Below the pieces are notes generated by a model. It had not been told where the DNA came from and ran no database searches. It saw nothing but the letters and a program-made list of their open reading frames with translations. Made by a program: the position numbers and the translations under genes. A stretch of DNA of 64,000 bases from positions 62,001 to 126,000 of the forward strand of contig VXCM01000918.1 in the NCBI GenBank assembly GCA_014773175.1, given 5' to 3'. The number at the start of each line of letters is the position of its first letter. Position 1 is the stretch's first letter. The stretch is from Lucifuga dentata. Lineage: Eukaryota; Chordata; Actinopteri; Ophidiiformes; Bythitidae. Of this stretch, positions 19,091 through 56,541 are shown in pieces.

Positions 19091-19096
19091 AATAAA
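19091..19096 (+). terminator. Poly(A) signal of the candidate gene (probable)
   Basis: AATAAA lies 140 bases downstream of the TAA at 18950, so the 3'UTR would be about 160 bases. Confidence 0.35.
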
Positions 19097-19119
19097 AATT
19101 TAAATGGATCTGACCCTGT

Positions 19120-20640
19120 AAGTGCTGGTTATTTGTTTACTGGCTGAGTGAGATGCATTTGCCTATCTACTGTGGGATTGAGATGCACGGCCCCTTCACC
19201 AGTCCTTAATGAATGTCAAAACAGTCGGAGGAGAGACGTGCTGAGCTCCAGGAAAGCAGATGGCATTTGCATGTAAAACAGATGCCAGAGTCCCAAGAAA
19301 ATACCAGCAGACAGGGACTGATAGACAAAAGTAGGCCTATAGACCAAACACACTCACACACAATGTGTTACTGTGACACAGACTGACCAGATTACAGCCA
19401 GTTCAGTCAGTGTGCCTGCACAGAGGCTCAGGATTCCCCTCCTGTGGGTTTCATATTATGATTTGAGGTGAGCAAGTCTGTATGTGGCTGACATTGAGAT
19501 AAGAACAGTGACCTTGCAGATAAACCACAACATAATTATCTCTGTTTATTTGTTTGGTTAATGCAATGCAGCATAGTGATAATGAAAGAGAATTGTATCT
19601 TTGTCAACATATTCTTACCAAGGTTCATTTTTGGCTTTTGCATAAATTGACTGTAGGATGGATAATGTACTGTTTTGCAGAGAGAGTCGCATACAGATGT
19701 TACAATGAGTGAACTGTCACTGAAAACAAGGTTAAGAGGATAGAAAAGAAATGCATGAATGGGTTTTTTTTCTTGGTGAAGCTAAATCCTGCACTTACTG
19801 TAATCACAACAGACACTTTCATAAATAATATAGTTTTTTTTTAAGCATTAACCAGAGAGTTTTAATACTCAGCTATTAAACTATACTGCAGCCTTTTAAC
19901 ACCTGGATCAGGATGTTGGCTCAAGTTTTCATGGTTTCCTCTCAAACAGGAGACTCTTCCTTTCTTGCTGAGTGCAGGAGCATCAGCACGGGTAGTAACC
20001 TACAGTATTGATTGTTTGGAGTTTCTCTGCCAGCCAGTCTTTAAATCCTCTGCCAAAGCACAGTTTTCATTCTTGAAAGTCAAATGGTCTGTATTCCCTT
20101 TGTTGCTGTGTTGATCTATTCTCAGCATTAAATTATGGTTAAACCTGTGTGCCAACAAACTGATGGCACACAGTACCCTCCACCCCCTTCTGGTCCCCTT
20201 CACCCCCACTCTACCCCAACACAGTGCTTATTGTCTGATATGATGTGTGGTCATATAGGCTTACGTGATGCCTGGTGGTTACAGATTAGAAAATCTGATA
20301 CTTTTTGGGCACAATAAATCCTAAATCTTGTGGAAAAAGCATGGTTGTCACAAAAAAAAAAAAAAAAAAAAGGCTGTTTAGACTGACATTGTAAAAATTT
20401 CCATTTCAGCCTCTGAAAGATCATAAAAATAACTAATGTATTCATCCGATATTCCTGAAGGATCATAAAAATAACTAATGTATTCATCCGATATTCCTAA
20501 TGTTTCTCAGAAGTGAGCAGTGGTTGATGTAACCTTTATTGCTATTATTTTGGTGATTTTTGAACAATTTATGGCACGATATTTTAGTTTAACAGTGATA
20601 ATAGCCTAAGTTAAAGGTTATTAAATTTTCGTACCTAATT
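19120..20640. other. Intergenic, no gene recognised
   Basis: This stretch contains a poly(A) run near 20351-20371 and a 42-bp-period tandem duplication at 20419-20498. No coding exon with homology was seen. An open stretch after the acceptor-like CAAACAG near 19949 has no partner exon. Confidence 0.5.
20419..20498. repeat. Tandem duplication, period 42
   Basis: The 38-base unit at 20419-20456 recurs at 20461-20498 after the spacer GAAG. Unlike the N-flanked cases there is no gap character, so it may be genuine. Confidence 0.85.
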
Positions 20641-21047
20641 ATTCATTGGACTTAATGGTTCATTAAACTCACGGTGGAGCCAGATGACTGATGAGAGGAT
20701 CGATACGTGTCTTTGTAGTCCCATTTGAGAAGCGCTGCCCCGTTAATTTCCCGCAGCTTATTCGGAGTCGGTAAATCAGGCCGGAGAGGGACGTGTCCAT
20801 CCTCGGACCTCCCCTCCAGCTCGTCACCATGACAACAGCCGTGAATGGTGGCGGTGGGGAGCGGAGGGAGGGCACACGGAGAGCAGACAGGTGTTGCTGG
20901 GGTTTGCGCATCGCCCGTGAGATGGTGTGGCAGGATGGGAGCAGCGGGAACATCTACGCAACCCCACCATAGTTCCCCATGTATTCTGCTATTTTGCTTG
21001 TCGAAATCCGGGATTTAATTTACACTGGAACTCAACCGAACGTCGCA
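20641..21047 (+). promoter_or_regulatory. ano3 promoter/5'UTR region (probable)
   Basis: A locally GC-rich block with several CpGs (about 20700-20900) precedes the ano3 ATG at 21048, in contrast to AT-rich flanks. No TATA box was seen close to the start. Limits are inferred from composition. Confidence 0.45.
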
Positions 21048-47172
<26,125 letters not shown>

Positions 47173-47174
<2 letters not shown>

Positions 47175-47207
47175 CTTCACCCCCTGTGACTCACAGGGGG
47201 TGAAGCT
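47173..47207 (+). other. Perfect 17-bp inverted repeat at the ano3 stop codon
   Basis: Arm AGCTTCACCCCCTGTGA (47173-47189) is the exact reverse complement of TCACAGGGGGTGAAGCT (47191-47207), with one central base. In RNA it can form at least 15 pairs with a GACTC loop. The first two bases of the arm are the AG of the TAG stop (47172-47174). The centre TGACTCA is an AP-1-type site. A role is not known. Confidence 0.85.
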
Positions 47208-50200
47208 CCCTCCCTGCTTATTTATGTGCGCTTATTTATGTTGACAGTCTAGCTTCACTCGGCTGAATCTGTACACCAAAGACACCTTCTTCTCTAACTA
47301 TTATTTAAGATCCCAATTATCCAAACCTGTGTGGCTACAGCCTGAGCCCAAACACTGACCGCTCCATCACCATCTGTTTCACGCCCTGTGTTGGCACTGC
47401 TCTTGATTTTTGTCTCTGATCTTCTTCGCCCTGTTCCCTGACTTTGCTTCATTTCACGGGTTGCCCTTGGACCTGTGCTCTGTCATGGCTTCACTGGGAA
47501 ACCCTGTGCAATTGTAATGTTTACTATGCAGATCAAGGGCTGCAGCTCACCACTGTTCACTTTTGGCCCCCATCCAGCACTTTTTCTGTGTGGTAGCTAG
47601 CATGCCGCTTTGACAGTCCAGTTTATTGCAGCTCTAGCATGGCTGTGCTTGTCTCCTGTCGACACCAGAATAGCCACTGGTGTACCGGTGATGTGACAGA
47701 GCTACTGTGGCACTTATCATTTCTTGTTGCAAAAGTGATTCTGGTGATGTGGTTACCAAATACAACGAACTATGTTTTTGCAAACCGACTGTATATTTCC
47801 CTTAAAGCATGCTGATTGATATTTGTGTTCATTACATAACCTGCAGGATAAACACACATCGCGGAGGGTGTAAACACCTATACATGTGAAAGAAGATTCT
47901 TAAAAATGCATGGGTAATATTGTTTTGTACCGTTTGATAGGCAAAGTTCTTGTCTTGATGCCTGGTGTGTGTTTGTGAGCTGTGTGTTAACCTCTGTCTA
48001 TGCTACTGGTGCACTTGACTGTCTTGAGGAACTGTGAATTTAGTGTGATTTGATTGTGCCTACAGTTGTGTACACCACAATTGTGTCATCAACATCACGT
48101 GTGCCTGTTTGTGCTGCACGTGCTTTCCAAATGCAAGAATTTCTCTCCTCGTTCTGTTGTCTGATATGCCGTAAACCCTCTGAACTCTCCTGCGCTGATT
48201 TGTTTTGGACGTGAGTCACACCGCAATACCTACTCCAGTCTCCGCTAATGGCTCTGAAATATGTCGACAGTATACATTACAATGCGACTCCTGTCCTGAA
48301 CAATGTATACACACACATGCAGGATCCGCAAATCTGCTCTTCCGTTCTGCGCTCACAGTCTGTTTTTCATTTGGAGGCCCTGAAGCGTGGTTGAAACTTG
48401 GATTGTTTAAACATACCTGCGGCTTGGATGGTCCAGTTTGAGAAGAGCATCCATCTACCGTTCCACACTCACGAAGCACATTCAACATTCACACACACTT
48501 TGCTTCCAGTCCATTATTGAGCACAAGAGTCAGATGCGGTTTTGGCTGCGCTGATGTGAAAGTGAGACGTTAGTTTGTGTTTGCAGAGAGGCAGTGCTTT
48601 TTAATGTGATGCCGGGGATTAGAGCAGCATGAGAACTCAGGAAAAGACAGCATGAGGTGAAAATCCATGTGTCAATCATAATCACGTTTCCCTTCCCAGT
48701 CACTGAGTGAGGGACAGTTATGGTGTGTGTAGAATGAACAGTGTGAATTACACGAGATTAGATTTACAGTTAAACACATAATGCCTGGTAATATTATAGA
48801 AGTTGCACAGCTCAAACAATTGAAGGCAAACAGTACCCAGAATGCATTGCTCAAAAAACAATGCTTATTCCACATTCAGTAATTATTTTTTACTTAGTTT
48901 TGTTTATTGATTAACTTATTTTTTCTATGTACCTTCTTTTCATGGTGTAAGTATTGTTTTTATAGGACTTTTTGTGCATTTTACTTCTTTTCACCCTCAG
49001 TGGCAATGTAACGTCCACATTTCTCAGGTGTCTGAATGTTTGCAGATGATCACCTTTTTATCATATTTTCTAACAGGCAATCAAAGGTATCCTGCTTTTT
49101 AAATATATCTTTTTGTACTGCAGTGTATTTGCATGACTACAGTGCACCCCGCCGTAAAAAGAACCATTAATTTTATTCCACCATCACAGTACGGATATCA
49201 TAGCAGATCATATCTTAGAATTATAATCACACAGTTCACTTTGGAGACATATGCAGGTTCTTGTTTAATGATGCTTTAAGGCCATAATGTTCAATCCCAT
49301 GATTTACCAATCATTTTAGGCCTTTTATTTCCTTTCCTTCACAGTTATTATTCCAGCACTACTCCAGGTTTTCCAAATATCTTCCCTGCTATGTGAACAT
49401 TGAAAATCTATGCATGTTGTAATCCTTGAGTGCTATTTATTTTGAACAGAAGCAAATGTAGATGTACTGGTACCTTTGTACTGTAGAGAATGCATGACTT
49501 ACACCTGTTCTGACAGAGCTAACGTCTGTAAAGTTGTCAACAATGTCTCAAACATATCACCTCCCTTTTTCGATATTTTTGGAAGTCAGTCAGGTTATCA
49601 GAGAAGCGTAGAGGATGCAATGTTTCTGGAATGTGACAAACTTTTGTATTCTGAGAGTGTTTTCTAGTCCCACACTTTAATGAAATTTCAAGGAGAGTCA
49701 TGAAAATGTCTGAATCATTGGATTCATTCCTCACGGACACACTTAACTAGAAACAGGACAGTGGTAATTTTATGAATGAATAACAAGTTATGCTGGGATG
49801 ACTGACTTGTTACTAATATTTTCCAGATGGATTTGTTTTCCTGTTATGTTCTCTCTCAGACAGCAGTGTGTGGTTCACCTTGTTGCAAAGTCAAATGCTG
49901 CACAGTGGTGAAAAGGTATTTCTCATGCCTCCTGCAGTTGGCAATAGTATATTATGGGTATTGTATGTTTAGTAATAATGGTATGCCCTTGCACATCTGT
50001 AAAACATAGCAGTCTAGAGGGAGATTAAGCTTCCTGTTCTGTGCTTTGCCTCCTAATAGGATTGTGCTTGAGCAAGTGATGTAATGGACATGAAGCACGG
50101 TAACATTAGATCATAGATTCAACTGTAGGATGGTCTCAGTTGTGACAATAACATGGTTTACTTTGTCCTGTTTACATGTAAAAACATACCGAAATGTATA

Positions 50201-50270
50201 AAAAATGATGTAACATAAAATAATTTGGATATCACTCTTTTCTGTAATAAATCATGGATTGTATCTTTTA
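47175..50270 (+). other. ano3 3'UTR (probable)
   Basis: About 3.1 kb of mostly single-copy-looking sequence without exons or recognisable mobile elements. The first good poly(A) signal I place is AATAAA at 50246-50251, followed by T-rich sequence. The extent is inferred. Confidence 0.4.
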
Positions 50271-52849
50271 AAACAAATCTGAATTCTCTCTTCATTTTGG
50301 TTACTTTTCTAACGTAAAGCAACAGAGAAGAAATTCTTTATGTATAACACAGAAGATTAACTATCTGCTTATGGAATAAATGAGAGGCTTGGCTTTTTTT
50401 TTTTTCTCCCATTATATTACAAACCACAAGTCTTCTTGCCAAAAGCCTTCATATATAACATACTGTTGAAAGGATTGTGTTTCTATGACAAACCCAGTAT
50501 TTTTGTGTAATTTTCCCTCTACATTATGAATGTTCACTGCCTGCATTGCTCAACGTTTTTGTCTAACTGCTTTTCCAGTCATGTCATGTTGGTTATAACA
50601 CTGGTCTTCGTGTTTTTGAGTGAAATCTAAATACTTCAGAGCTTGTGGGAAAAGGTGAAGATCTGGTTTATTTTAGGTTTTTAATGACAGACGTTTCGTT
50701 TTCTTTATTAACTATGTTCAACTTTACTTGTGAGCATTAGAATATTTCCTTTAAGTTCTGCCTTAACCAAAGCAGCAGAGGTAGCATAAAGAAAATAAGC
50801 AGCTTCCTTCATCACATTCTTCCTCCAGCTGCATATATTTCTCCACTGCATATATTTCCAGTTTTTTGTGGTTTTCCTTAAGGCACAAAGGTAGCTTTAT
50901 TTAATATGAAGGAACCTGTGGGTCTGTTTGCCAATAAAAACTGTAGTAGTGATATTCATGTTACATGTAGAACAGTTTTCCAGAGAAGACATCATTCCAG
51001 CTGCAGCATCATGAGTCCGTGATGTGAATGACTTTTCCTCTCATACACACTGCAGACATTAGTTCACGTCCAGGTGATTGATGTATTTCATGCAACATAG
51101 ATTCATAGTATCAGTTAGGAAGGTAATCAGGCCGACAGTCAGCGTGACCGTAAATCCAGTGACACTGAGGTGTAAACAGGACAGAGAGGAGCAGGAATCA
51201 GCCAACGATGACCAGCAGAGGACAAAGGAGTCACAACACTGAAAACCACAAATCATCAGACCACTCAGGAAAATGTTTCCATGGTTTATGGTGGGTTATA
51301 GCTGTGTTACAGGAGCTCTGCTACAGAAGTAAAAAGATCCAGGAAGTAACCGTAAGGATTTCATCTTCATATTCAATCTATGAAAATTCCCTTTCAACCC
51401 AACCAGATTTACTTTTGCAAAAACTTCATGGACACCATTGTTTTGCACAAAGCAATAAAAGCAAAATCAACCTAATCATATGACAGCTCTAACTACAAAA
51501 GTAGATGCTCATGTTTGAGAAATGTTTAACCTACAGGTTAATTTAAGACCAATGCCAATCAAATATTGAAAATTTTAAGAATAGTTTTTTGTTTTTTTTT
51601 TAACAACTAAGCCATGCATTTCATCGTTGTCCTTTCCAGTTTTATATGTTGCATTTTATACAGTGCTTGTTGAGGATGACGGTGTAACATAACTAAGCAT
51701 GCTGGAAAAATGGCTGGCTGGGTTCAAGAGAGGTGAGATTAGATATGGAGCATGATAGCAGGAGCGACAGATGAGTTGACCTGAGTAAGTCACCTGTGCT
51801 GAGGCAGAAACTGTGAATCACTGAGCTGAGCCAGATGGATGAGGGAAATGACACCAGCACAGAGGGTCAAAACGTGCTAACAAACCAGATCAGCACTCCC
51901 TGTCTGATGCTAATTCCAAACTTGGATTCCAAAATTGGAATGTATCTTGATTTTTAATATCATGTTCTCCTTTTGGAATATCTTCTAATGTATTAATAAT
52001 TTTCAGTTTATTGAGATTTTTTTGTTTTGTTGTTTTGTTTTACTTCTTTTAGGGTGACTATTTCACAGCTGTCCAGGGACTACAGATGAAAAATAGCCTT
52101 TTGGCTAATTCTGGCTCATTTACAGCAATGTTTATTAATGTGCATTGTCCCTGTCAAACTAATAAATAAATAAACTTAAGTATTTAATCATGAAAATTAG
52201 AGTCTTAGAATTTGATAAAGATTGCACAATATAAAAAAAAGCCCCATGATGCTTGGTCCTTGTATCTTTCCATGACAAAGCCACTGCCACTGAAGTGCAG
52301 ACCTCTCCAAAGTGACTCATTTTGTCAAACGTATTAGAGTTTCACTTACTATTTTTTTTTATCAACAGTGCCAACATCTTGCTTTAAAAATGTGATCTGT
52401 GACTGCTTTGACACATTTCTTGCAGATTAATTGGTGAATAACACTGAGGATGTTTTGTATTTACACAGTTTTTAGTGGGCCGCCTGCTGTGATGGTGTAA
52501 TTCACACAAACATCCTCACAGGTCACTGATGCAAAGACGCTGATGCTGGCGGCGCAGTGCTGAGTGTGATGATAAATATAGTTAACTCAGTTTATTTGGT
52601 CATCACAACACTCCATTTAATTGGAAGAATCTGCTGTCTGACACAAATCCCATGTCTATAACCTTTGAGATCCACTGAACACATAATACAAACAGTCTTA
52701 GAAAAACTGGGAGTTAACCTTTAAATTCCACACTAGAATAAAGATATGAGATTATGAAAAACAGATACTGAAACCACAGCAACAGTGCTGTCATGGATCA
52801 CAGTGTGAAGAGAAAGCATACATCATGAGAGCAAACATGGGAGCAAGGG

Positions 52850-53400
52850 CGTCACTTTGTGCTGAAAAGTGGTGGGGACATAAGGGCTCAGATGAAAAAA
52901 TATTTTTTAAATGGTCTTCAACATATGCGATTTTAGGCAATGTAATAGGGGATTGGTATGAGGTCAGANATTTTTTAAATGGTCTTCAACATATGCGATT
53001 TTAGGCAATGTAATAGGGGATTGGTATGAGGTCAGAGTAGACAATTACAGCAGGAAAAAAAATGCATAACAGCACATCAAAAGGGCATACAGTAGCCTAC
53101 GCTACTAGAGTCGACAGTACAAAAATACTTAGCATTTAACGCGCAACGTCAACCACACCAGTAACAGTCAAACATATGCATCACATGAAATCCTTTTTTT
53201 TTTTTTTTANTGTTTCTTCTATATTTACATTGCATTGTATGTATTCTTACTGTGCAAATAAACCTTTCTCAAAATGCTGTAATTTGTTAGTTAACATTTT
53301 TTGGTGCAAGTTGTTTTTCCAAGCATTTTTAACAGATTATCTTTTAAAAAGTGATGAGGACAAAATTGGCCATTTCAAAAAGTGGTGGGGGCATGTTCCC
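52850..53400. repeat. Dispersed repeat with AAAAGTGGTGGGG ends
   Basis: AAAAGTGGTGGGGACAT near 52864-52880 and AAAAAGTGGTGGGGGCAT near 53378-53395 bracket the segment in the same orientation. I associate this phrase with dispersed repeats in fish genomes, but the class is not determined. It includes the 67-bp N-flanked duplication at 52902-53036 and a poly(T)/N joint at 53210. Confidence 0.35.
52902..53036. repeat. 67-bp duplication around a single N (assembly joint)
   Basis: Bases 52902-52968 and 52970-53036 are identical with N at 52969 between them. Confidence 0.85.
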
Positions 53401-53512
53401 AGCATCTCCAGTGTAAATGACACGTATGCATGGGAACATATGTTCCCATGGTCCTATATTCCCAGAGTCCTATGTTCCCCAGTTCGATATTCTGTTAACA
53501 CGAAGTGTGTGT

Positions 53513-53530
53513 TAACCCTAACCCTAACCC
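53513..53530. repeat. Three telomere-type TAACCC units
   Basis: TAACCC occurs three times in perfect tandem. It is too short to call a functional interstitial telomere and may belong to the surrounding repeat. Confidence 0.8.
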
Positions 53531-53551
53531 ATTATGTGCTCTATTGTGCTA

Positions 53552-53778
53552 CACTGTAAAATGTGACACGTTGATCTTACTTTAAAAAAAATCTAGGAAA
53601 CTGATTGCTTTGAAAAAGGTAAGTAAATATAACTTAGTCTTAAGTTCAAGGTAGGCATAAAGACTAACAGTTATGTTTACTTGCCTTTTTCAAGACAATC
53701 ATTTTCCTATTTTTTTTTTTTTTTTTTTTTTTTTTNTTTTTTTTTTTAAATAAGATCAACTTGTCATATTTTACAGTG
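53552..53778. mobile_element. Short palindromic TA-flanked MITE
   Basis: The left end CACTGTAAAATGTGACACGT is mirrored on the right (CACTGTAAAATATGACAAGT on the complementary strand). Inner arms also match: GATTGCTTTGAAAAAGGTAA against GATTGTCTTGAAAAAGGCAA. TA lies on both sides (53550-53551 and 53779-53780). The terminal CACTGTAAAA is shared with the larger element at 44765-45722, so both may belong to one family. A poly(T)/N joint at 53736 lies in the right arm. Confidence 0.7.
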
Positions 53779-54710
53779 TATATGGAGCTGGGGAACATTG
53801 GACCCTGGGAACATAGGAATGACCCCACAAATATTGTGATGCAGACTGGAGAGATTGGGGAACTCTGAGAATATCTTTATCATCAGAGACACAAAATGTC
53901 TTCTGCATGTAGTTAATAACAATAGAGGAACAGATGTTTCTGGTTACCGTCTGTTGGGGTCTCAGTCTGGTATAAGTTGCATGTGTGCATTATGAATAAT
54001 TGAAAGCAAACTCTAGATGGAGTCATGAGAGAGCCAAGTCTATGCTGAGGGCAGAGGTAACAGTAACGTCCCACTTAATTCAGCAACAATTGAAAAATCA
54101 ACCCTCAAAAACTCCTTTAAAGGACAGTTTCCATGTTTTCCAACCCATACTGTATTAAAATGTTTCCTTCATCCAGTGGTGAAAAACTTGGCTGAAACAC
54201 AGTCAATGGAACAAACATTAGGCCCTCAAAAATCAGGATTAAATTAATTGTAAGACACAGAAGTTCACAGGAAAGTCAGCCAAACACTTTTTCTATCTGG
54301 TTGTTTTGACTTCATTTTGCACAGCATCCCTAATGGATGTAACCAAGAGATAAAGGTGGTAAAACCTGATAGAAAGCATAGTTTGTGACCTTTTTAAATC
54401 TACAGAACATTCATGATGTTCAGTGGATTTGTTTCCAGTGGATTCTTTTCTTGGTGAACCCACTTCCCTCAGTCCTCAGAGAGATGTTGACAGGCGAGCA
54501 TGTGGGCTAATGAAACATGTGGTCAATGAAAGTGACCATGATTGTTATAACAGCATAGTAAGAAAAAAGAAGCTTAAACTGACATGTATAGTAGCTGCAT
54601 TGCATTGTGGGCTGTTGAGGCTACCGACAATGAAAATATGCTCCTCTGCCATATGTGATTTCTCTCTGTGATTGAACTTTTGTGTTGTATTGTGCTTTTG
54701 GAAAATCTTT

Positions 54711-54744
<34 letters not shown>

Positions 54745-55997
54745 GCTTTGATTAACACATTGTATTCCAAAAAAAACTATCACACATAATAACACTCCCC
54801 AAAATGAGAAGGTGACTGATTTTGGTGAGCTGTGACTTGTCTCTTGTGCACCATCAAGCCAAAATTTAATTTTTCAATTATTTCACATCTCTCTCCTGAG
54901 CCCGCAGCCATAAACACACAACATTTGCAGCATACAGTCAAGCTCCCTGCTGTAGACTTTTAATGATTTTAGTGATCCTTTGAGCTTCCAATGCCACTGT
55001 CAGGTCATTTGCATATATTAAGGTAGTGTCTGTGAAAATATTGGCAAACTGGGGAGACAACTGGGTCTCTATAGGTGCATTTTTTTTTATTATTTTTTTT
55101 TTTTTTTTTNTTTTTTTTTTTTTTTTTGTCATTTAGTGTTGAGTTACATGTATAGGTAAGCTGAAGTACTTTAAAGGACCATACCTGTGATTTTGCCTCT
55201 TTTAGCCTGACATAAACAACCTGCTCAAACATGCAAGATTGCCAGTATTGTCCTTTAAGACCTGCTTTTATGATGAAGGGTTATGTACATGAACCAATCT
55301 TCACTGGTGAAAATCTGCTAAAATGTAATTCTTTACAATAGTGAATATAAATTTTGTAAATTCTTTTGATCGGTGAGCATGAGGTCATTAACACTCACTG
55401 ATTGTGAGTCAGCCTTGGCAGCCTCCCACACAGCCCCCAGGCCCTTGACCCTCCTGCCTCCAATCAACCCTCACCATCCCTCACCACCATCTGAAAGGCA
55501 TCTGTCCAAACTACAGCCTTCAGGCCACACACACACACACACNAAAAAAAGATATTTGCTGTTACATCTGTAGCTACATCTGCTTGCAGGCAGCAGCGTG
55601 GCGTGGCGTTCTGCTCTTTCTTGGCGAGCAGGTCAGTTTACTCTATCAGTGTTTATGTTAAGAGGGAGTATTTATTCAGGTGTGTTATTTGAGAAGGATC
55701 AGAGAGATGTTGAAAGCTATCTTTGCTGTAAGCACGCTATATTTCCTTCACTCACCAGCATATTTTTTTAGTCACCCATTTTTTCCTAAAAGTTTTTTAT
55801 GGAGTGACCTGAATTATTATTAATGTGCAAAAGCAATTTTAGTGTCAGAATAAATGCATTTTCAGGGACTTCCCACATTTTTAAAGTTCACATTCTAAAC
55901 ATTTCCATAACTTCATACCGTATGTTATGAGGAGACTGATAGCAGGCAAGCGTTTGCAGATGCCATGGCACTTCTTTTCTTCTACTATAGACTAGAA

Positions 55998-56414
55998 CAG
56001 TGGTTCCCAAACTGTGGAATGTGTACTTCCAGTGGTACACCAGATGACTTTGGAAATTTGTGCAGAGAATCAGAACAATTGAAAGTCATGGAATATCTGT
56101 AATTGGTATTGTTAATATTCCCAAATACATGAGTTTCATTAAGAAATATTTTCAAAGTTTAATTATTATTCTCGTTTAATTAAGAGTTATATTTTCATTG
56201 TTGAAAACAGCCCAACTTGTCCTATGCACACTATATACTTCTACATGCTTCTACATGGAAGTCAGTAAGTTTTTGCACTGATACCGTAAAACACTGTGCT
56301 CAATTTCAGTACAGTACACATGCATGAGGAGTTTTCTCTGATTTTCTTAGAGTTGGTGGTGAGGTGGTACTTAAATGTTTTTGTTTGCTCAGAGATGATA
56401 TTTGAGAACCACTA
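55998..56414. mobile_element. Probable hAT-type non-autonomous element
   Basis: The left end CAGTGGTTCCCAAACTG and the right end, on the other strand AGTGGTTCTCAAATATCA, are the typical terminal repeats of hAT (Charlie-like) elements. No 8-bp target duplication could be made out and no transposase remains. Confidence 0.5.
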
Positions 56415-56454
56415 ACCCACAATATGAAAAATTATTTAAATAATAATCTTAATT

Positions 56455-56541
56455 ATCAAATTTAGGTGTCATAAGTAAGCTTATTCTTAATTATTCTTAA
56501 TTTAATTAATAATAATCTTAATTATGACACTTAAATTTGAT
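56455..56541. repeat. Imperfect palindrome, 20-bp arms
   Basis: ATCAAATTTAGGTGTCATAA (56455-56474) pairs with TTATGACACTTAAATTTGAT (56522-56541) with one mismatch. A direct repeat, ATAATAATCTTAATTAT, precedes each arm. It may be a small MITE remnant. Confidence 0.6.

Larger units (their letters stand above)
53396..53830. repeat. GTTCCCA-rich repeat, interrupted by another element
   Basis: Units such as CATGTTCCCA, CATATGTTCCCATGGTCC and CCTATGTTCCCC occur at 53392-53481. On the other side of the TA-flanked element the complement (GGGGAACATTGGACCCTGGG and GAACATAGGA) occurs at about 53790-53817. It includes a perfect 22-base palindrome at 53429-53450. The arrangement suggests one repeat split by insertion. 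Confidence 0.4.

Noticed and set aside
19081..19117. Alternative fourth exon for the candidate gene (acceptor at 19080, donor GTAAGT at 19118)
   Set aside because: It stays in frame but needs a further exon that I could not find, and it contains the AATAAA. The exon at 18887 closes the frame with a stop.
53429..53450. Glucocorticoid-response-element-like palindrome (GGAACA...TGTTCC)
   Set aside because: The half-sites are separated by two bases, not three, and the palindrome lies inside a repeat unit.
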